Origin: Eutreptiella sp. 'Long Island Sound 2002'
Taxonomy: Eukaryota > Euglenozoa > Euglenophyceae > Eutreptiales > Eutreptiaceae
Assembly (NCBI GenBank): GCA_964036045.1
Contig: OZ038382.1
Location: 87,839,795 to 87,903,794 of the forward strand
Length of the DNA: 64,000 nucleotides
Direction of reading: 5' to 3'
Part shown: piece by piece, positions 1 through 11,409 of the stretch
Position numbering within the stretch: the first letter of the stretch is position 1
Layout of the letters: each line of letters begins with the position of its first letter
Made by a program: the position numbers and the translations under genes
The notes under the pieces: generated by a model
Seen by the model: the letters and a program-made list of their open reading frames with translations, nothing else
Told to the model about the DNA's origin: nothing
The model's database searches: none

Positions 1-537
1 TGTGGGCGGTATGGCCATCTCCTCCGACTCCGAAGGAAAAGCGGTCCGATAGCCATCGGAATGCCCTTCGGAATCAGCTGACCACAGCCTTACCGGGCTG
101 GGATCCGTCTCCATCGCCGTGGCTTCCGCCGCGGGTTTTGGGGACCCGCGCTTCCGGTAACGCCGGGCTCTGCCATTGCTGCCAGTCTCCTCCAACTCCT
201 CCGCAGCGGAGCGGAGATTGCAAGCCTTGCGGCATTGCCTTTCACACATGGAGGCCAGGTCCTCCATGTCTAGCCCATGTCCTGCAAGGGCTCTCCGTTC
301 TGAGCATCTTCGCTCTTCTCGGGCTTCCAAATCCGGCGTCGACTCCACGGACTCAACGATCTGCACCCGGGGCGTCCTTGGGCAGGGCTCATGAGGGCCC
401 AAGTCCCCGGTGCGGCGGTAGGGGGCAGGTACTCCTCTGCTACCATGAAGAAGGTCCCTACCAGGACCGGCCCCTGCTGTACCTCTTCCACCATTTCCTA
501 TCACTCCTATGGTCTTGCTTCTCACCAGGTTCCGCAT
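1..537 (-). CDS. Partial unknown protein running off the left edge
   Basis: An uninterrupted minus-strand frame runs from an ATG at 535-537 to base 1, 179 codons with no stop, so the gene continues outside the window. A TAG lies in frame a few codons upstream, which supports this ATG as the start. The product is polar and charged. Residues about 60-120 are rich in Glu and Arg and contain MEDLASMCERQCRKACNLRS, a possible short helix with four Cys. Residues 130-175 are Pro/Ser/Glu rich (METDPSPVRLW). No catalytic motif is visible. It could be the N-terminus of a retroelement gag-like or transposon accessory protein, but that is a guess. The base composition (GC-rich) differs sharply from the AT-rich DNA that follows. 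Confidence 0.4.
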   Translation of the reverse strand, partial: MRNLVRSKTIGVIGNGGRGTAGAGPGRDLLHGSRGVPAPYRRTGDLGPHEPCPRTPRVQIVESVESTPDLEAREERRCSERRALAGHGLDMEDLASMCERQCRKACNLRSAAEELEETGSNGRARRYRKRGSPKPAAEATAMETDPSPVRLWSADSEGHSDGYRTAFPSESEEMAIPPT

Positions 538-2882
538 GATCTTGCCCTATCCTGCACAATTTCCCACAAAAAATAGTAAAATGTGGCTCCTTCACACAAA
601 TCCTGATCCCTTGCAATAACCAACTCCCAAGTACAATAGCTCCAATCAAAATAATCCACACTGAGGGCTTCCAAGGGTGTTTGAGGTCCCGCGTTGACAC
701 TCAACAACTCCTTTCAACACGCCGGTCGTCTCACGGTGCACACGGAGACAAGGGCGTTGGGCATGTACATAGAATTACACCAAAATCGATAAAGAGGCCC
801 CGAAATTGGCATATGAACACAAATCAAGCAACATTGGGGAACGATGGAAACATACACAATCACAGCCATAGACCCCTCACTCCTTGGACTCAGGACCTTC
901 CCTGGACTCGCCAACATGATGCCCTGAACCAAGTCAAATAAGATGGCTAAATGCCATGTGTCAAAAGTCACTACACAAACCCCAAAAATGTGTTCACCCC
1001 TAAGCCTCTAAATTCTAGCCCAATAGGGGAGGTGGCGTGTCATGGCCTAGAGTGACACTCAGGACCATGCCCTGCCCTGCCATAACCTTGGTTGGACTTG
1101 GAGTCGATTGGGCTTGGAGAATTGCCCCATGAAGATGACCTCACAACATAGCAAAATTAGGCAAATCACACCATAATGCCCAAAAATCAATTATATACTC
1201 AAAAATGCATACGGCAAGTATTCAAATGCTCCATGCATTTGTCAAACCGGAAAGTAATATACAAGGGTGATATAGACCAAAGGTCCATGCCCAAGAATAT
1301 CCCAACATTGGCTCCCAAACCCATCCGGATATACACATGCCATGCTTCACAAATCAACTCACGAATTTGAGACCTAATTTTGTGAGGCCTCGTGTGCCAC
1401 GCCAAAGTGACCACGTGATCCGGCATATGGTGAGGTACAACACCGAAGCATATGCCAACATATAAGCAACATACCATAGTTCACGGATCTCTAGGCACTT
1501 TACTGTTAGCCGACCAGTTGAGCACATAAAATACAAAAATGAGCATAAAATGAGGTCAAAAACATGCAAATATTGCCAAATTCAAAGTAATCACAATAGT
1601 ATATAACTTCGCTCACCCATGGTATCAACATATGGTTCAAAACACAATTGCTTGGGACCATTTGCGAACAATCCCCCCACTTGGATCCCCACATGGCCGC
1701 ATAGGGACACCTTCGGACCTCCTCCTAACACGCGCCATGAAAATGGGAAAATTGATAGTGGCGCTTGTGGGTCGCTCCGTAAGCCTTCCCACATGCACTA
1801 TATGTGCGGTAGACTTGGTCTAGCGCTATGGAGCTCACCATTGGGACATGGGCGAAGCCCTTGCCACGTATGACTCCACATATCTTCCTACCAACGGAGA
1901 TATATAACATGGGCGTGAGCATAGCGAAGCACATACCATCCATATCACACATACCCTCCAAAATGGCTCCCACCATGGTATGTCATGACCCCCCATGGCC
2001 ATAACTTCATGTTAAAAATACGTAGGAACCCAAGGAAAGTTTCTATGCCATCCCAACACTCATGCGGTACACTCGAAAGTCGCATTAAAATGTGCGGTTG
2101 CATGGTCCAAGAGTTATACATCACTTTCTACCCTCTTGACCATTATCCCTTGCTACACCGGGCATATGTACACATCAAAGGCGTTTGACGCTTCCTAAAT
2201 TAAGTTGAGACTAAGGCGATTCAAGCCCATATCTCAAAATTGAAATTCCTCGCAATGAGCCGGAGATATGATTCTTCAAAGTGGCCTCACGAATCCATTT
2301 TGTTTCGCCTATATCTCCAATAAAAATGAAGGAGACAACAAAAGGAAGGTTGATTCATGATCGGGGAAAAATGCAGGACCACTCGAAGTTCATCATATCA
2401 AGTGCGGCGACCTCGAAATCGAAAATCCGATTCTGAATGTCTGAAAAAATCGGATTAATTTTGCGAGTGTATAAAATGAAAATTGCGGAAGCAACGAACC
2501 CTTTTCTGATGAATTTTAACCCTTCATCGGGGTTTCCGCTAAAATATCTGGAAATAACAGTTAACCAATCGGTTACCGCAAAATCGCGACCCAACTGACA
2601 GTCGCCGATGTATTGACAATCAGAACGGATAGCTGAAAAATAACGGAAACAATATGATAAAAAAACCCTGTTGATTCCTCATATTCTGATATATAAATCT
2701 CAGCCGGCGGCGCCCCGGTTGTGAATGTGGCCGCTCATAGCCGGAATGGCCAAGCCTATCACACTATCACATCGGTTGGGTCAGGTGGATGGGAGAGTAT
2801 CATATGAGCCAATGGTGGCTTGCCGGCACATAGATACACACCCCAAGTGACCCGAAGATGGCCACGGGGGTCCGAACCGGCT
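538..2882. other. Gene-free AT-rich stretch
   Basis: No long open frame, intron-like structure or element end is recognisable here. Short frames of 60-90 codons occur on both strands but overlap without a coding signal. No tandem repeat stands out. It may be decayed transposon DNA, but nothing in it proves that. Confidence 0.5.
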
Positions 2883-3845
2883 TCAGTTATACCTATTGCT
2901 TTGATAGGTATTGTCGTAGAGGATTAGATATGGGAAGCGCCGGGCAATAGCAATTTGCTCGACGCTCATCCAGAAGACATGGGATAGTTTCCCAATGTCA
3001 TCCTTCACCACATGGGTGTACCACCCATGTTCGCCCTTTTCCTCAAGGCGGTTGACCAAGTCATGGGCATCCAGCGCTGAGGAGTACCCTTTGTCATCAT
3101 AAATGTTTTGCACCTGTTTAGCGGTGATCTCGACTCCGCAGTTCCGCATGAAATGTACCACGTTGCGGGGGGGCATGAAGGCTTGTCCCAAGTTCATGAT
3201 TAAATCGGCATCCTCACGGGACAAATTCGCCGGACCAAGGAATTTTTTTTGCTTGGCCGTTGGCGGTGGAAGGTTATGGTCCAGGCGGAGTCCTTTGGGA
3301 CTCACGGACCATACCTCGCGCATGCCATCCTTCCGGCGAGAAATGTACACATTGAAGGGACAACAATCCTCCTTTGACTCCGGTGCATATGTTGGCACCG
3401 TCCTACTATCCTCGGGAAGGACCTTGGATTGGGCTGCGTTACGATTGTGCTGTTTTTGGCGGCCTACTTTGTGGCAATAAAAATATGCTTGGCCTTTTTT
3501 TTTATCGCCACGACAACTGAGAATATAGCCATTCTCATCCGCCCAATCCTCCATGCGGTCGCAAACTTCTTGGTGACTAGAGCCGGCAAACGCATGCACA
3601 ACCGGCTCCCAAGTGGCACCCATCTCCGGAAACTTCATGCTGTCATCTTCATCATCATTATCTTCCTCATCGGAGCACGCTTCATATGGGTCTTCTTCGA
3701 GGACCTCCGATGGTGCCAGGGACAAGGGAAGGGGACTGTAGTTGAGCTCAGATGATGTGTCTGACATCTGTGTCTGAAAAATAGTAGAACAGATGCGCTT
3801 GATGCTGGCATTCATAAAAATACGCTGTTCAGCCCCAGCAATCAA
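2883..3845 (-). pseudogene. MULE transposase, FAR1-type N-terminal half, truncated
   Basis: The 320-residue frame reads as the N-terminal half of a Mutator-like (MULE) transposase. After an acidic stretch (SDEEDNDDEDDS) comes a FAR1/WRKY-GCM1-type zinc module: FYCHKVG, then DCCPFNVYISRR and a terminal DHNL. This is the DNA-binding region in this family. Near the C-terminus, FPYLILYDNTYQSNRYN matches the family signature around the first catalytic Asp (D-x-TY). The frame stops just there, so the second Asp, the Glu and the SWIM zinc finger are missing. The stop follows an AG/GTATAA sequence, so an intron donor is possible, but no continuation was found downstream to 1900. The true start may be one of several in-frame ATGs; the acidic part begins at MSDTSSELNY. 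It is probably a dead fragment that predates the insertions to its right. Confidence 0.7.
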
Positions 3846-4389
3846 TCAAATTAGAAAATCAATTCCATTTTTTTCCCATTTTCAGTTAATTCAAGCGCAT
3901 GCGCCAGATGTGGGCAGATCCTTTAGTCCTACGCGTAGTCCTAAGCCGTAGTCCTGCATAGCCATTCCCTTTGGTTGCGCGTTTTCGGACCCTGAGGGGG
4001 GGCGTTGAAGCACGTGAGAACTGGGCCATAATAATTAATTTTGCTGCAGCAGGCTCGCAAATTCGCACAAAATTATCTCAAAAATTATTTTGAATGGTCG
4101 ATTCGCAGGTTTTACAAGCTACGATGAGTACCAAGCCCTCAACCAAGCATAATGCAGTTATTCGGACCTAGAAGGATGCAAAAGGTCAATGGTTTGTCCA
4201 TTGAAGCCCCGTTGGCCCAGAGTTATAAGCGTTGGGGGTTGTGCATTTTTGTGAAAAATGGAAATTTGGAGTTCTTGGTTCCATTTGTCGGAGGTCGTTC
4301 TCCAACATATCGTTGAGTTGGAACGAACCGTTTGGCTCGTTTGAAAGGTGAAAACATATCGTAAAAGGATATGAGGACGCGTCATAGGC
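3846..4389. other. Spacer between the MULE fragment and El-1
   Basis: No gene seen. Bases 4388-4389 (GC) form the probable left target-site copy of El-1, matched by GC at 18473-18474. Confidence 0.4.
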
Positions 4390-4406
4390 TATGTACCCAC
4401 CCATAT
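4390..4406. repeat. El-1 left terminal inverted repeat
   Basis: TATGTACCCACCCATAT, the exact reverse complement of 18456-18472. The outer flank is GC on both sides. Confidence 0.75.
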
Positions 4407-4685
4407 CAAGGGATGTGCAGCGCAGTGCACGAACAGCCACGAAGGTTGTAACAATTGCTATTCATGTCGGATTCCTGTCGGGTTTTTTTGTGGTGCATGA
4501 GCCTATTTTTGGGCACATGAGGCTTGTTCGAACTCCTTTTGGATCAACCTTGTCTTTGGGGAAATGATAGTACAATACAACAACACAACTTAGTAATGAC
4601 TGCGACAACAAGCAATTGGGTGTAGTAGCTATCAATACCACATGTGCACGTGGTGCGCACAACAACAACGCTTGTTGATATGACT

Positions 4686-5261
4686 TCATTGGATGCATGG
4701 GTGTTGACGCTTTCCCGCTTGAACATCGTCCATGCATTGCAAGAATGCATCAAAGAATTTGGTCCTAGTCTTACCAACAGTTTTGGTCTGCCCGGTAATT
4801 GACAATCCCAATCGAATCAAGCTCCAAGTCACAATGCTATACATGACCACGTATGCAAAACCATGCATAGCACCTTTCCACTGTCCATGGGTGCTTAGTT
4901 TGATTTCAATTTTTAGGTCACGCCACCGTCCTTCCAAGCCATGACATAGGAAAGGGTACAAAGTACCCCAGCGTACCAAAAATTGAGGAGTGTGAGCAAG
5001 TCCAAACATGTCCCCACACTGTACGTGATGCGCCCAATGCATAGAGAACACTGCGCAGGTGCTTCGCAGCAGATACAAAATCCGTGATGTCCTTCACCTT
5101 AGGGTGAGGAGTATATGCCACTTTTACCATGGTTCTAGTGTGCTCAAACATGGCACGAATTAGCTTAGGCACTGCAACTGGTTGGCCTTGGTAGTCCCTC
5201 GTGAAGCCTTTATCCTCAATGTCCACCACAGTTAGGATAGACAAGTACTTGGCATCCATGA
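4686..5261 (-). pseudogene. El-1 DDE transposase, C-terminal part with the catalytic Glu
   Basis: This is the downstream piece of the gene that begins at 16381. The frame from 5259 (MDAKYLSILTVVDIEDKGF) joins in frame to the codon at 15269-15271 once El-2 and one GA target copy are removed, giving VSFF-MDAKYL. A frameshift near 5050 moves the reading into the frame that ends at 4686. That frame contains FGLAHTPQFLVRWGTLYPF and then HGLEGRWRDLKIEIK. It aligns with the El-2 segment around HWCLAHSTFF and TEYRHGPYKRRLK, so the Glu in LEGRW is the probable third catalytic residue. The tail is basic and ends at QHPCIQ. The frameshift makes the gene non-functional as read, unless it is a sequencing error. 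Confidence 0.65.
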
Positions 5262-5296
5262 TGGGATGCAGCGTTCTAGGGCGTGGTGCGGAACCC
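5262..5296. repeat. El-2 left terminal inverted repeat
   Basis: Starts TGGGATGCAGCG and ends GCGGAACCCC. It pairs with the complement at about 15234-15268. The same end is found at 34279, 40765 and, inverted, at 35464 and 41979. Confidence 0.85.
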
Positions 5297-5439
5297 CCCC
5301 AATTTTGGGTGTTGTTAATATGGTTGGAACCCGGAATTTCACATGTTACATGGGTGCACTATGATGCAACAATGTGCCTTGCATGTTTCGTTTGCTCGAT
5401 ATTGCCCGTTTTGCACTTTTTGCGATTTGATCTTTGTGT

Positions 5440-5592
5440 GCTCTAACTAGTTATCGCGGGGTTAGAACGGGGTTAGAGCACTAGTTATTGCGTGGGTTAT
5501 CGCGCGATAACCTAGTTATCGCGTGGGTTATCGCGGGGGTTATCGCGCGATAACCTAGTTATCGCGTGGGTTATCGCGTGGGTTATCGCGCT
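5440..5592. repeat. El-2 palindromic motif cluster, left
   Basis: Several copies of TTATCGCG and its complement CGCGATAA, in places as the complete palindrome GGTTATCGCGCGATAACC. A CTCTAACTAGTT / GTTAGAACGGGG pair sits just outside. The cluster lies directly upstream of the transposase start. It is family-specific: the same motif recurs only at El-2 ends (14958-15020, 34498-34625, 34995-35070 and the duplicate copies). Confidence 0.85.
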
Positions 5593-5648
5593 TCATTTTA
5601 TGTTTCCCCTTTTCGCTGTAGCTCTCAAAGCCTTCGTATTCTTTGATA

Positions 5649-7233
5649 ATGGCCCTTGCTGCTTGCTGCCCACGCTTGGTGCGAGCACCATCAAAAGCTC
5701 CTTGGGGTCCGTCGCCTTGGCGGTCCTGAGGGGTTTACGATGGGTGATGCCAATGTGAGGCGCCCTGTGGCGACCCGCTTTGAACATGGTGTGGACTTTG
5801 GACTCCTTGTCCATAAGTCCCCCTTCATGGCGGACAAGCGAGACCCCCTGGTTCTCAGCAACTACATCTTCGAGTTGCTAGAGGTAAATCGGGGGGTTGC
5901 TGGATTTTTGATCCAGCTTCATACCGAGGATGTGGACGCGGTGGTGGAGTCCGTCACCGCTCATGCCGAGAAGGGTGCGGGGACGAAGACGACCCTCTAT
6001 GTGGGTCAGGAGGAGGAGGAGGAGGAAGTGGAGGAGGAGGAGGAGGATGCGGGGGGGGTGGGGGCTGGGGGGAGGAAGGAGAAGCCCCACAACCCCCTCA
6101 TGATTAGTGTCCAGAAGGTAAGGATCCGACCTGGTAAGGGGAAGGGGAAGTCGGATGGTTGGTTCCCCCAACCCCTCACCCACAACACCCGCCGGGTCTG
6201 CACTGACGACCCCGAAAACAAGCTCCCCATGCACTCCCTTTGCCCCACAAGGGAGTGGGAGCGTGAGTGGTATGGGGTCACCACTCCCAACATTGTTTCG
6301 GGGCAGGGGGTGATTCTTTTTCCATTCGGGGCAACACCCCCCCTTATTGGGGAGGCGGAGGAGGTGGTTGCCGCCGAGCCCTTGGGGGCCTTTAATAGGG
6401 ACCCCAATGACCTTGTGCTCACGGTGGGGGGAAAGCTGGTGGTCAACCACCTCCTGGAACACGATTTTTTGAGTGATGTGCAGCTGCAAAGTCTTTTGGA
6501 TGATTTGGATAGGGTGCCTCTCTCAGAGAAGGCACCCATTTTCAATGAGAACCCCCCCATATCGCGTGTGTTTTTTGGGCCCTTGCTTCAAAACCCTCCC
6601 TCATTTCGTGTCCAGGTCCTCTTATTCTTCATGGACAGTGCTGTCAATGAGGCCCTGCGGGCTCTCAACACAGCTAACCTCCGGCGGTACACCGATCTGC
6701 AGTGCCCCAAGGCCCGGCGGCGGCGTTTGAAGGCGGTTCAGCGGCTGGTGCGAGTTCTATTGGGTGACCCAGACGTTGTGTGTGGCACCAACACCAAAGG
6801 CGAAGTTTGTTTAAGTGGTGGGGCGTGCACTGCCCTGTCTGGCCCACTTGGCGGCCATCTTGCATTAACAGCTCAGGAGCATGAGGCCCTGAGCATGCTA
6901 CGCATGGCATGCAGCATGCATCTCTCCCAACGGGCCCTTTTGCGAATGCCCCGCCGTTGCACACAACGGGACCTAAGGACCGTTCGGCAACGGATCATGC
7001 CCTACTTTCCCCAAACAACCATTGTAAAGTCTACCACAGGCCGCAATAGGGCAGCTGCCCATGTGCCTTTGCAATCAATTGTGCAAAATGCAATATCTAT
7101 GGCCCGAGTTATCGGGAAACCCCCCCCTAGTGGCGTTGCCATTGTTGTTATTTCAGTTGATGCGACTTCCTTGTGGAAGGCATCCTCTACCCGTGCGGAT
7201 GTATGGGTTAATGTATGGGGGGGGGCAAAATAT
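5649..7233 (+). pseudogene. El-2 transposase, N-terminal part up to the first catalytic Asp
   Basis: The open frame runs to a TAT codon at 7231-7233, where El-3 interrupts it; it resumes at 13833 in the same frame. Together the two parts would make about 877 residues. Residues about 60-110 (numbered from 5656) contain GFLIQLHTEDVDAVVESV, an N-terminal domain shared with the oxygenase-like genes of El-4, El-5 and El-6. An acidic run (EEEEEEVEEEEE) follows. Residues about 270-320 (HDFLSDVQLQSLLDDLDR, FNENPP) also resemble the oxygenase-like proteins. A second region from about 340 (DSAVNEALRALNTANLRRYT) matches the start of the El-8 transposase. The first catalytic Asp is D502 in SVDATSLWKASSTRADVW. 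The natural ATG is at 5649. Compared with the derivative at 34681, a 4-nt insertion (TGCT-like) just after it throws the ATG out of frame, so this copy is damaged twice. Confidence 0.75.
7230..7233. repeat. El-3 target-site duplication, left copy (ATAT)
   Basis: ATAT at 7230-7233 is repeated at 13829-13832. Collapsing the two copies and removing 7234-13828 joins GCA-AAA-TAT to GCT-TCG-AAG without a frame change. Confidence 0.85.
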
Positions 7234-7244
7234 TCCTTTATCTA

Positions 7245-7870
7245 GGGCGGTAACAGGGTCAAATTTGGGGTAACAGGTCATTTTTTTCTAGTTGGGTTAT
7301 TTGGGGGTTTTTTGAGGTGCCTGACCTTGGTAACATAGTGTCACCCTCTCATTCAACACATGTGACAGGAAGAATTGCAAAGTTTGCCTTTTTGTGCTTG
7401 TTGTTACCGCAAATGTGTTACCTGCCTGTCGTGTGTTCTGCTGCAAGCCTTGAGTTTCGCGGTAACAGGTATACGGGGTAACACCATAGCGGTTACATCA
7501 GCGGTAACAACAATTAAACCAAATGGGCAGAGGTGCAATAATAATTGAAAATAAAATTCCCTCAAGAAAACGCGACCTTCACGACCCTGTCAGTTTGATC
7601 TTAACACCCTTGCACTCCACAATGAATTTTTTTGTCTTGATTTGACGTGCCTATTTCTTGCAAACCTAAAATTGTGCTCAATAGAGCTGCAAAGGCATCT
7701 CTCCCTCTGGGTAACAATTTTCCTGGGTAACAGGTCAGCGGTTACACCTGCGGTAACACTACACATGTGCCCAATAGATCTGCAGAGGTATCTCTCACTC
7801 TGGGTAACATTTTTCCTGGGTAACAGGTCAGCGGTTACACATGCGGTAACACTACACATGCCAATCATGT
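7245..7870. repeat. El-3 GTAAC motif cluster, left subterminal
   Basis: Scattered copies of GGTAACA and GGTTACA alternate with other sequence. Inside lies a near-exact tandem repeat of about 110 bp (about 7670-7750 and 7780-7865) containing CTCTGGGTAACA, GGGTAACAGGTCAGCGGTTA and GCGGTAACACTACACATG. No gene. Confidence 0.85.
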
Positions 7871-7897
7871 CCCATTAGGGCCCTGTTTTTCCTCATT

Positions 7898-10800
7898 ATG
7901 CCCCTTCCACCGGTTCCCAAGAAGTTTCACAAGGAGCTGACTGCCGGATCGACGTTGTACAGTGTCCGCTGGGGTGATGTTGCCCGTGCCGGGGCTCCTG
8001 TGGTCCTTCAGGTATCCCCTTTGCACCATTGCTTGGTGTGCCCTGTTTTCAACGGGTTGGGTAACACGTACCTGTTACCGGTTACACACGTGGTAACACC
8101 CCCCATTTTTACTGCACTTACTTTCCTTGCAGTTGAAGGCCAAGAAACAAGGCCAGCCCAACTTTGTTTGCGGCTGGGTTTCCAAGGGCAGCCATTCGGC
8201 CCTGACCATGAAGACGGCGTTGGCCTACGACGTTGATGAGGGGGAATGTCTGGACATCCAGACCCTCCACGGGCCAGTGACTTTTCAGGCAAAGGAGTGT
8301 GGGAACACCTGGGGATTTTACAAAGCGGGGCAAGAGAAGGGCAAGGGCAAGGAGGTGCAGGCAACAGGCAGTGGCAGTCATTCAGCAGCAGCCAGCAAAG
8401 CCCCCACCAAATCAGCCTTGAAGCCCCCAAAACAGACCCGAACACTCACCCCAGCTTCAGTTGCAGCCAAGGCAGTCCGGCAGAGGTCCCAAATGGATGT
8501 TGACAAGGAGGTGGACAGTGATGATGATGATGATGACCAGGGACCAGGTGAAAATCCTGACGAGGAGGTGGTGGTCCAGGAGGAAGGAACCCCTGAGGAG
8601 GACGAACCAGTACCACAAACCAAGGGGAAAACAAAAAAGGCGAAAGGGAAGACGGCACACCCCAGTTTTATGTTTACCGGGCCGGCTTCTGGTGGGGCAA
8701 AGTCCATCTCTGCCCGCCCCACAAGGGCAGAAAAAACTCTTACTTCAACAACCTACCTACAACACCTTGAACGGGCGAAGTCCCATGTCAGGGAAGAGTT
8801 GGGGTCCAGCCTCAAACAGGTTGCAACCCACTACCAGCTGTGTCTGGGGGTGACAGGTGTGGCCATTGTGGCTGAAGATGGGACCCCCCTCAACGCGGAC
8901 GAAGACCCCAGAGCCACAAGTGCAAGAAGAAGAGAAAGCTTTGGATGGGCACTGACTGGAAGGTGTGTGGTTCGTGTTACCCTGGTAACGGGTCAACGGT
9001 TACACACGTGGTAACAGCACATTGGTATGTTTAACTGCCATCTCACTGTTCCCCACTGTGTTCCCATGTAGGTTGGGAATCGCCATCCCTGTCATGGTGA
9101 ACCGAATTGGGGCTCGAGGGGCACACACCGGAGCTTCCCCGACGTGCCTGGATCGGCTGAAGCACAAGTGGCGGGACGAGATGGGGACCGAGGGGTTGCT
9201 CAATGATGATGAAGCGCGAACTGAAGCATGTATGTTGTCTTTTCCTGCTGGGTAACGTAAATCGCGGGTAACAGGGCAAGGGTTACATGGGTGGTAACAC
9301 TGTGTGTCAGGTTTTTGTGTCCGGGTAACACTTTTCCCGGGTAACAGGTCATGGGTTACATGGGTGGTAACACTGTGTGTCAGGTTTTTGTTTCCGGGTA
9401 ACACTTTTCCCGGGTAACAGGTCATGGGTTACATGGGTGGTAACACTGTGTGTCAGGTTTTTGTGTCCGGGTAACACTTTTCCCGGGTAACAGGTCATGG
9501 GTTACATGGGTGGCAACACTGTGTGTCAGGTTTTTGCTCCCGGGTAACACCGGGTAACACCCATTTTATGTCCCTGGTAACATGCTTTGCACTCTTTGTC
9601 ACAGTGAATCTGCTGCTGGTGGAGCTCAGCTGCGACGGGTGCTCTGCCCTCAAGGACGTGGAGGATGATGATGCCGAAGCCCCGAAGAGGCAGCCGGAGA
9701 GGCTGGCGGAGGGCCCCACAGCAGCGCAGCTCAATTAAGGGAGGCCCCGAGAAAGCCCACAAAACTGAAAGTGCATACTCAGGTATGGTGTTGCAATCTT
9801 GGGGTGTTGAACTAACTGACCTACTTACATACAAATGTAATTGTCTGTAATGATATTCTCTGTCTGCAGGTTTGTCCCACCTGGAGAAACTCCGTGCAGG
9901 CCTGCAGAGTGGTCCCAGTATCCCCGGGTCACTGCAGCTGAGGACCCAGGACCTGGCGGAACTCAGCAAGGAAGACCTGGATGCCAGGATTGTTCAAACC
10001 TGGCGCCACATTGGGGTCATGCTGCATCTGAGGTCCACCCACAAGAGCCCACCCCCACTGGAACTGCCTGGCCAATGGCGTCCATGTCTGGTTGGGACCC
10101 TCCAGGAACAGCAGGAGAGGGTGCAAAGGTACAAGCGGAAGTACTACAAGGTCAGGAATATGCACCAAGGTGATGAGTTTGGCAGTGCAACCAGCAGCAG
10201 TGACAGCCAGGAGAGTGAGGGGGCCAAGATGCGGAGGAAGCAGCGGAACAAGCACAAGAGGGCGCGGAGGCGGGCCCGTGAGGAGGAGGCGCGGCATGCA
10301 GCGGCTGGAGGCAGAGCGGAACGCGCTTCTGGCGAGGGTGCAGGCAATGGAAGTGGAGGCCAGACCACCAAGCCTTGGTATGTTTTTTGTGCTCTGTTGC
10401 TGCTGCGTAACAAAAATTCCCAACGGTTACACACGCGGTAACACTTTCCAAAGCCTGGGTAACAACAATTCTGGGTAACACCCCAACGGTTACACACGCG
10501 GTAACACTTTCGAAAGCCTGGGTAACGAAAATTCTGGGTAACACCCCATCGGTTACACACGCGGTAACACTTTCGAAAGCCCGGGTAACAAAAATTCTGG
10601 GTAACGCCCCAAGGGTTACACAGGTGGTAACACGTACTTTGCAGAACCACTGTGTGTCTCTCTGTGTTTTCATGTGTCTCCTTGGCAAAGGCCTACTCAC
10701 CCCTGACGGCGAGGGAGTTGAGCAGCGGGGAGCACGCCCAACGTCAGGCCGAGGGCACCCCAGAAGGCCTCCCAGAATCAAAGGCTGCCCATGCGGAACC

Positions 10801-11356
10801 CAAGGCCGAGGAGGAACGCAAGGCCGAGGAGGAACGCAAGGCCAAGGAAGACGCCGAGGCCGAGGACGAAGGATCCACCCCATCGGCAACCGTGGACGGC
10901 AAAGTGGTGGTGTGCGCAGTGCCTTCCATTGACATGACATGCGCACAATGCGTAGAAAACGTAGCAATCGTGCATCCGCGTTTTGCATCCACACGCCATT
11001 CTGCATCCCCGCGACGTGAAACACGTAATGAACGTTCCCGACGTTTTCAACACGTGCATCCGCCTTTTGCATCCACGCGCCATTTTGCATCCCCGTTGCG
11101 TTTTTCACCGTTTTTGACACAGGTCTACTCGCCACCACCGGCCCTGGGGGCACCGCTGCTCACGCAGGATGAGGATGCTGGCGACACCGGTCGGGATCGG
11201 GAAATGCCTTCGAGCTCCGGGAGCCTCCCGTATGGGTCCGACCCGTACAGGTACCGGCCCCAGGATCCACCACCCCAGCCACTGCCGCAAGGACCTCCGC
11301 CTTCGGAGACACCGGCTGAGGAGCAGCCAGGGGCCGACGATGAGACGCCGATGTGA
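7898..11356 (+). CDS. El-3 accessory protein, multi-exon, charged, function unknown
   Basis: Exon 1 is 7898-8011 (MPLPPVPKKFHKELTAGSTL...). The intron 8012-8132 (GT...TTGCAG) keeps phase 0 into exon 2, 8133-8962. Exon 2 joins exon 3 at 9072 in phase 2, spelling AGG. Exon 4 ends at 9782 and joins 9870 in phase 1 (SAYS-G-LSHLEKL). Later exons cover about 9870-10377 and 10691-11356; those junctions and the exon 3/4 junction are not fully resolved. The N-terminus (TLYSVRWGDV...VCGWVSKGSHSALTM) looks like a small beta-rich module. It is followed by acidic runs (DSDDDDDDQ, DEEVVVQEE), Lys-rich runs, a predicted helix around LSHLEKLRAGL, an Arg-rich stretch and a Pro-rich tail ending DDETPM. GGTAACA motif arrays sit in the introns. 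I do not recognise a family. A chromatin- or DNA-binding partner of the transposase is a guess from its position. Confidence 0.55.
8041..8100. repeat. GTAAC motifs inside intron 1 of the El-3 accessory gene
   Basis: The intron contains GGTAACACG, CCTGTTACCGGTTACA and CACGTGGTAACACC. Introns at 8963-9071, about 9240-9604 and 10378-10690 have the same content. Confidence 0.8.
9245..9592. repeat. El-3 tandem repeat of about 60 bp in an intron
   Basis: About four copies of a unit that contains TCCGGGTAACACTTTTCCCG, GGGTAACAGGTCATGGGTTA, CATGGGTGGTAACACTGTGT and GTCAGGTTTTTG. The copies differ by only a few bases. The array lies between coding exons of the accessory gene. Confidence 0.85.
10405..10640. 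repeat. El-3 tandem repeat of about 61 bp in a later intron
   Basis: Roughly three and a half copies of a unit with CAACGGTTACACACGCGGTA, ACACTTTCGAAAGCCTGGGT and AACAAAAATTCTGGGTAACA. The unit differs from the 9245 array but keeps the GTAAC/GTTAC core. Confidence 0.85.
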
Positions 11357-11409
11357 TGATGTGCAAGGGTGTGTTTCTTTATTTGTACCCTTGGTTTTGT
11401 GAATGGGGC

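Noticed and set aside
9245-9592. Possible CRISPR-like array in the El-3 repeats
   Set aside because: There is no constant-length spacer set or cas gene. The repeats vary and sit in introns of a eukaryotic gene.
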